Origin: JAKAWQ01 sp035503055
Lineage (GTDB): Bacteria; Pseudomonadota; Alphaproteobacteria; Acetobacterales; Acetobacteraceae
Length of the DNA stretch: 21,802 nucleotides
Direction of reading: 5' to 3'
NCBI GenBank assembly: GCA_035503055.1
Contig: DATJTV010000065.1
Location: forward strand, 1 to 21,802
Shown here: positions 21,323-21,802 of the stretch, piece after piece
Layout of the letters: every line of letters starts with the position of its first letter
How positions within the stretch are numbered: position 1 is the first letter of the stretch
Made by a program: the position numbers and the translations under genes
The notes under the pieces: model-generated
Databases searched by the model: none
What the model was told of the DNA's origin: nothing
The model's input: only the letters and a program-made list of their open reading frames with translations

Positions 21323-21538
21323 ATGATGCAATCCTACGTCATCGACGTGGCCGGCACCTTTGCCGGGGCCGCCATCCGCACCCCGTCGCCCGAGGGCGAG
21401 AGCTTCCGCTTCATCGCGGTCGATCCGCGCGTGGGCGATCTCGATCGGAGCGAATGGCCCTCGCTCGAGGCGGTACGCGGCGCCGCTTCGCATATGCTGC
21501 GCACGGGCCAGCTCCCCACCACCGTCGTCGGGGCCTGA
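21323..21538 (+). CDS. Small protein, unknown function (71 aa)
   Basis: 71 residues beginning MMQSYVIDVAGTFAGAAIRT, continuing with FRFIAVDPRVGDLDRSEWPSL and a helical end. The start is well supported: GGGAGGAG lies seven bases before ATG 21323 (a second ATG follows at once). Good ribosome site, typical GC-rich codons and a clean stop argue for a real gene. It resembles small uncharacterised proteins I associate with Acetobacteraceae, but I cannot name a domain. It has no signal peptide or membrane helix. It converges with the next gene, with a 10-bp gap between stops. Repeat copy D forms its immediate upstream region. Confidence 0.75.
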   Translation: MMQSYVIDVAGTFAGAAIRTPSPEGESFRFIAVDPRVGDLDRSEWPSLEAVRGAASHMLRTGQLPTTVVGA

Positions 21539-21548
21539 GCGCCCCGCC

Positions 21549-21802
21549 TCACAGCACCCCGAGCCGGGCGAGGAATATCGCCGCCGGCGGTACCACCGCC
21601 TCGCCGAGCTCCGCCAGGACGGCCGGAAAATCCGCCTCCGCGACCACCCGCATCGGTTCGTATTCGCCGTCGCCGAGACGCGCGTGCAGGGCAAGCGCGG
21701 CCGCTCCCTTCATCGGCACGGAAACGGGAATCCCGACATCGAGCACATGGCTTCCCGGATGCTCGACGATGCAGATCGGCGCCCCCACCCATTGCGGCTC
21801 GG
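21549..21802 (-). CDS. Hypothetical protein, 3' part (5' end outside window)
   Basis: The frame is open from the right edge to a TGA at 21551-21549. The visible 83 residues read …EPQWVGAPICIVEHPGSHVL and on through DVGIPVSVPMKGAAALALH to PAVLAELGEAVVPPAAIFLA. A GTG at 21788 could be a start, but the frame continues upstream with similar composition and no ribosome site is seen, so the gene probably extends beyond the window. I do not recognise the family. No signal peptide or membrane helix is visible in this part. Confidence 0.55.
   Translation of the reverse strand, partial: EPQWVGAPICIVEHPGSHVLDVGIPVSVPMKGAAALALHARLGDGEYEPMRVVAEADFPAVLAELGEAVVPPAAIFLARLGVL

Overview
The window is very GC-rich DNA with dense, mostly minus-strand genes. 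Several things suggest an alphaproteobacterium, most likely Rhodospirillales/Acetobacteraceae: an efp–inositol monophosphatase neighbourhood, a MotA-like/coiled-coil-OmpA/OmpA trio, a LysR regulator divergent from a DUF1127 protein, and GC-rich palindromes of the CCAAGGGGGC-GGA-GCCCCCTTGG type. The placement is an inference from gene content and was not tested by a search.

Layout. (1) 1-6260: the start of a Tat-exported ABC solute-binding protein, an FUSC-family membrane protein, an M20 metallopeptidase, and a fused enoyl-CoA hydratase/3-hydroxyacyl-CoA dehydrogenase whose stop overlaps the region where the peptidase starts. (2) 6260-10330: YqgE/AlgH, a Prx5-type peroxiredoxin, a roughly 1.5-kb insert in the 3' end of the peroxiredoxin gene (a frameshifted hicA, an intact DUF1902 HicB-like antitoxin, a dispersed repeat and an orphan ORF), then a LysR regulator divergent from a DUF1127 gene. 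(3) 10386-13760: a fumarylacetoacetate-hydrolase-family enzyme downstream of a large PLP Orn/Lys/Arg decarboxylase, preceded by a long palindromic element. (4) 13776-20710: a minus-strand gene run of EpmB–EF-P, inositol monophosphatase, a small OmpA-domain protein, a MotA/TolQ-like channel and a long coiled-coil OmpA/MotB-like protein; epmA diverges from it only 23 bp away. (5) 20743-21802: a lipoprotein, a repeat, a 71-aa conserved-looking protein, and the 3' part of an unknown gene.

The strongest signals are these. (a) EpmB and its substrate EF-P lie in one uninterrupted reading frame, beside epmA. (b) A dispersed two-hairpin repeat of 92-138 bp occurs four times, always in the same orientation, as two subtypes; one copy runs into the start of a gene and another supplies a stop codon. 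(c) An insert regenerated the end of the peroxiredoxin gene and left the old end 1,486 bp away. (d) A separate 130-bp element has perfect 13-bp inverted ends and nested hairpins. (e) A stator-like membrane trio is embedded in the EF-P gene run. I see no complete defence system, CRISPR array, tRNA or rRNA gene.
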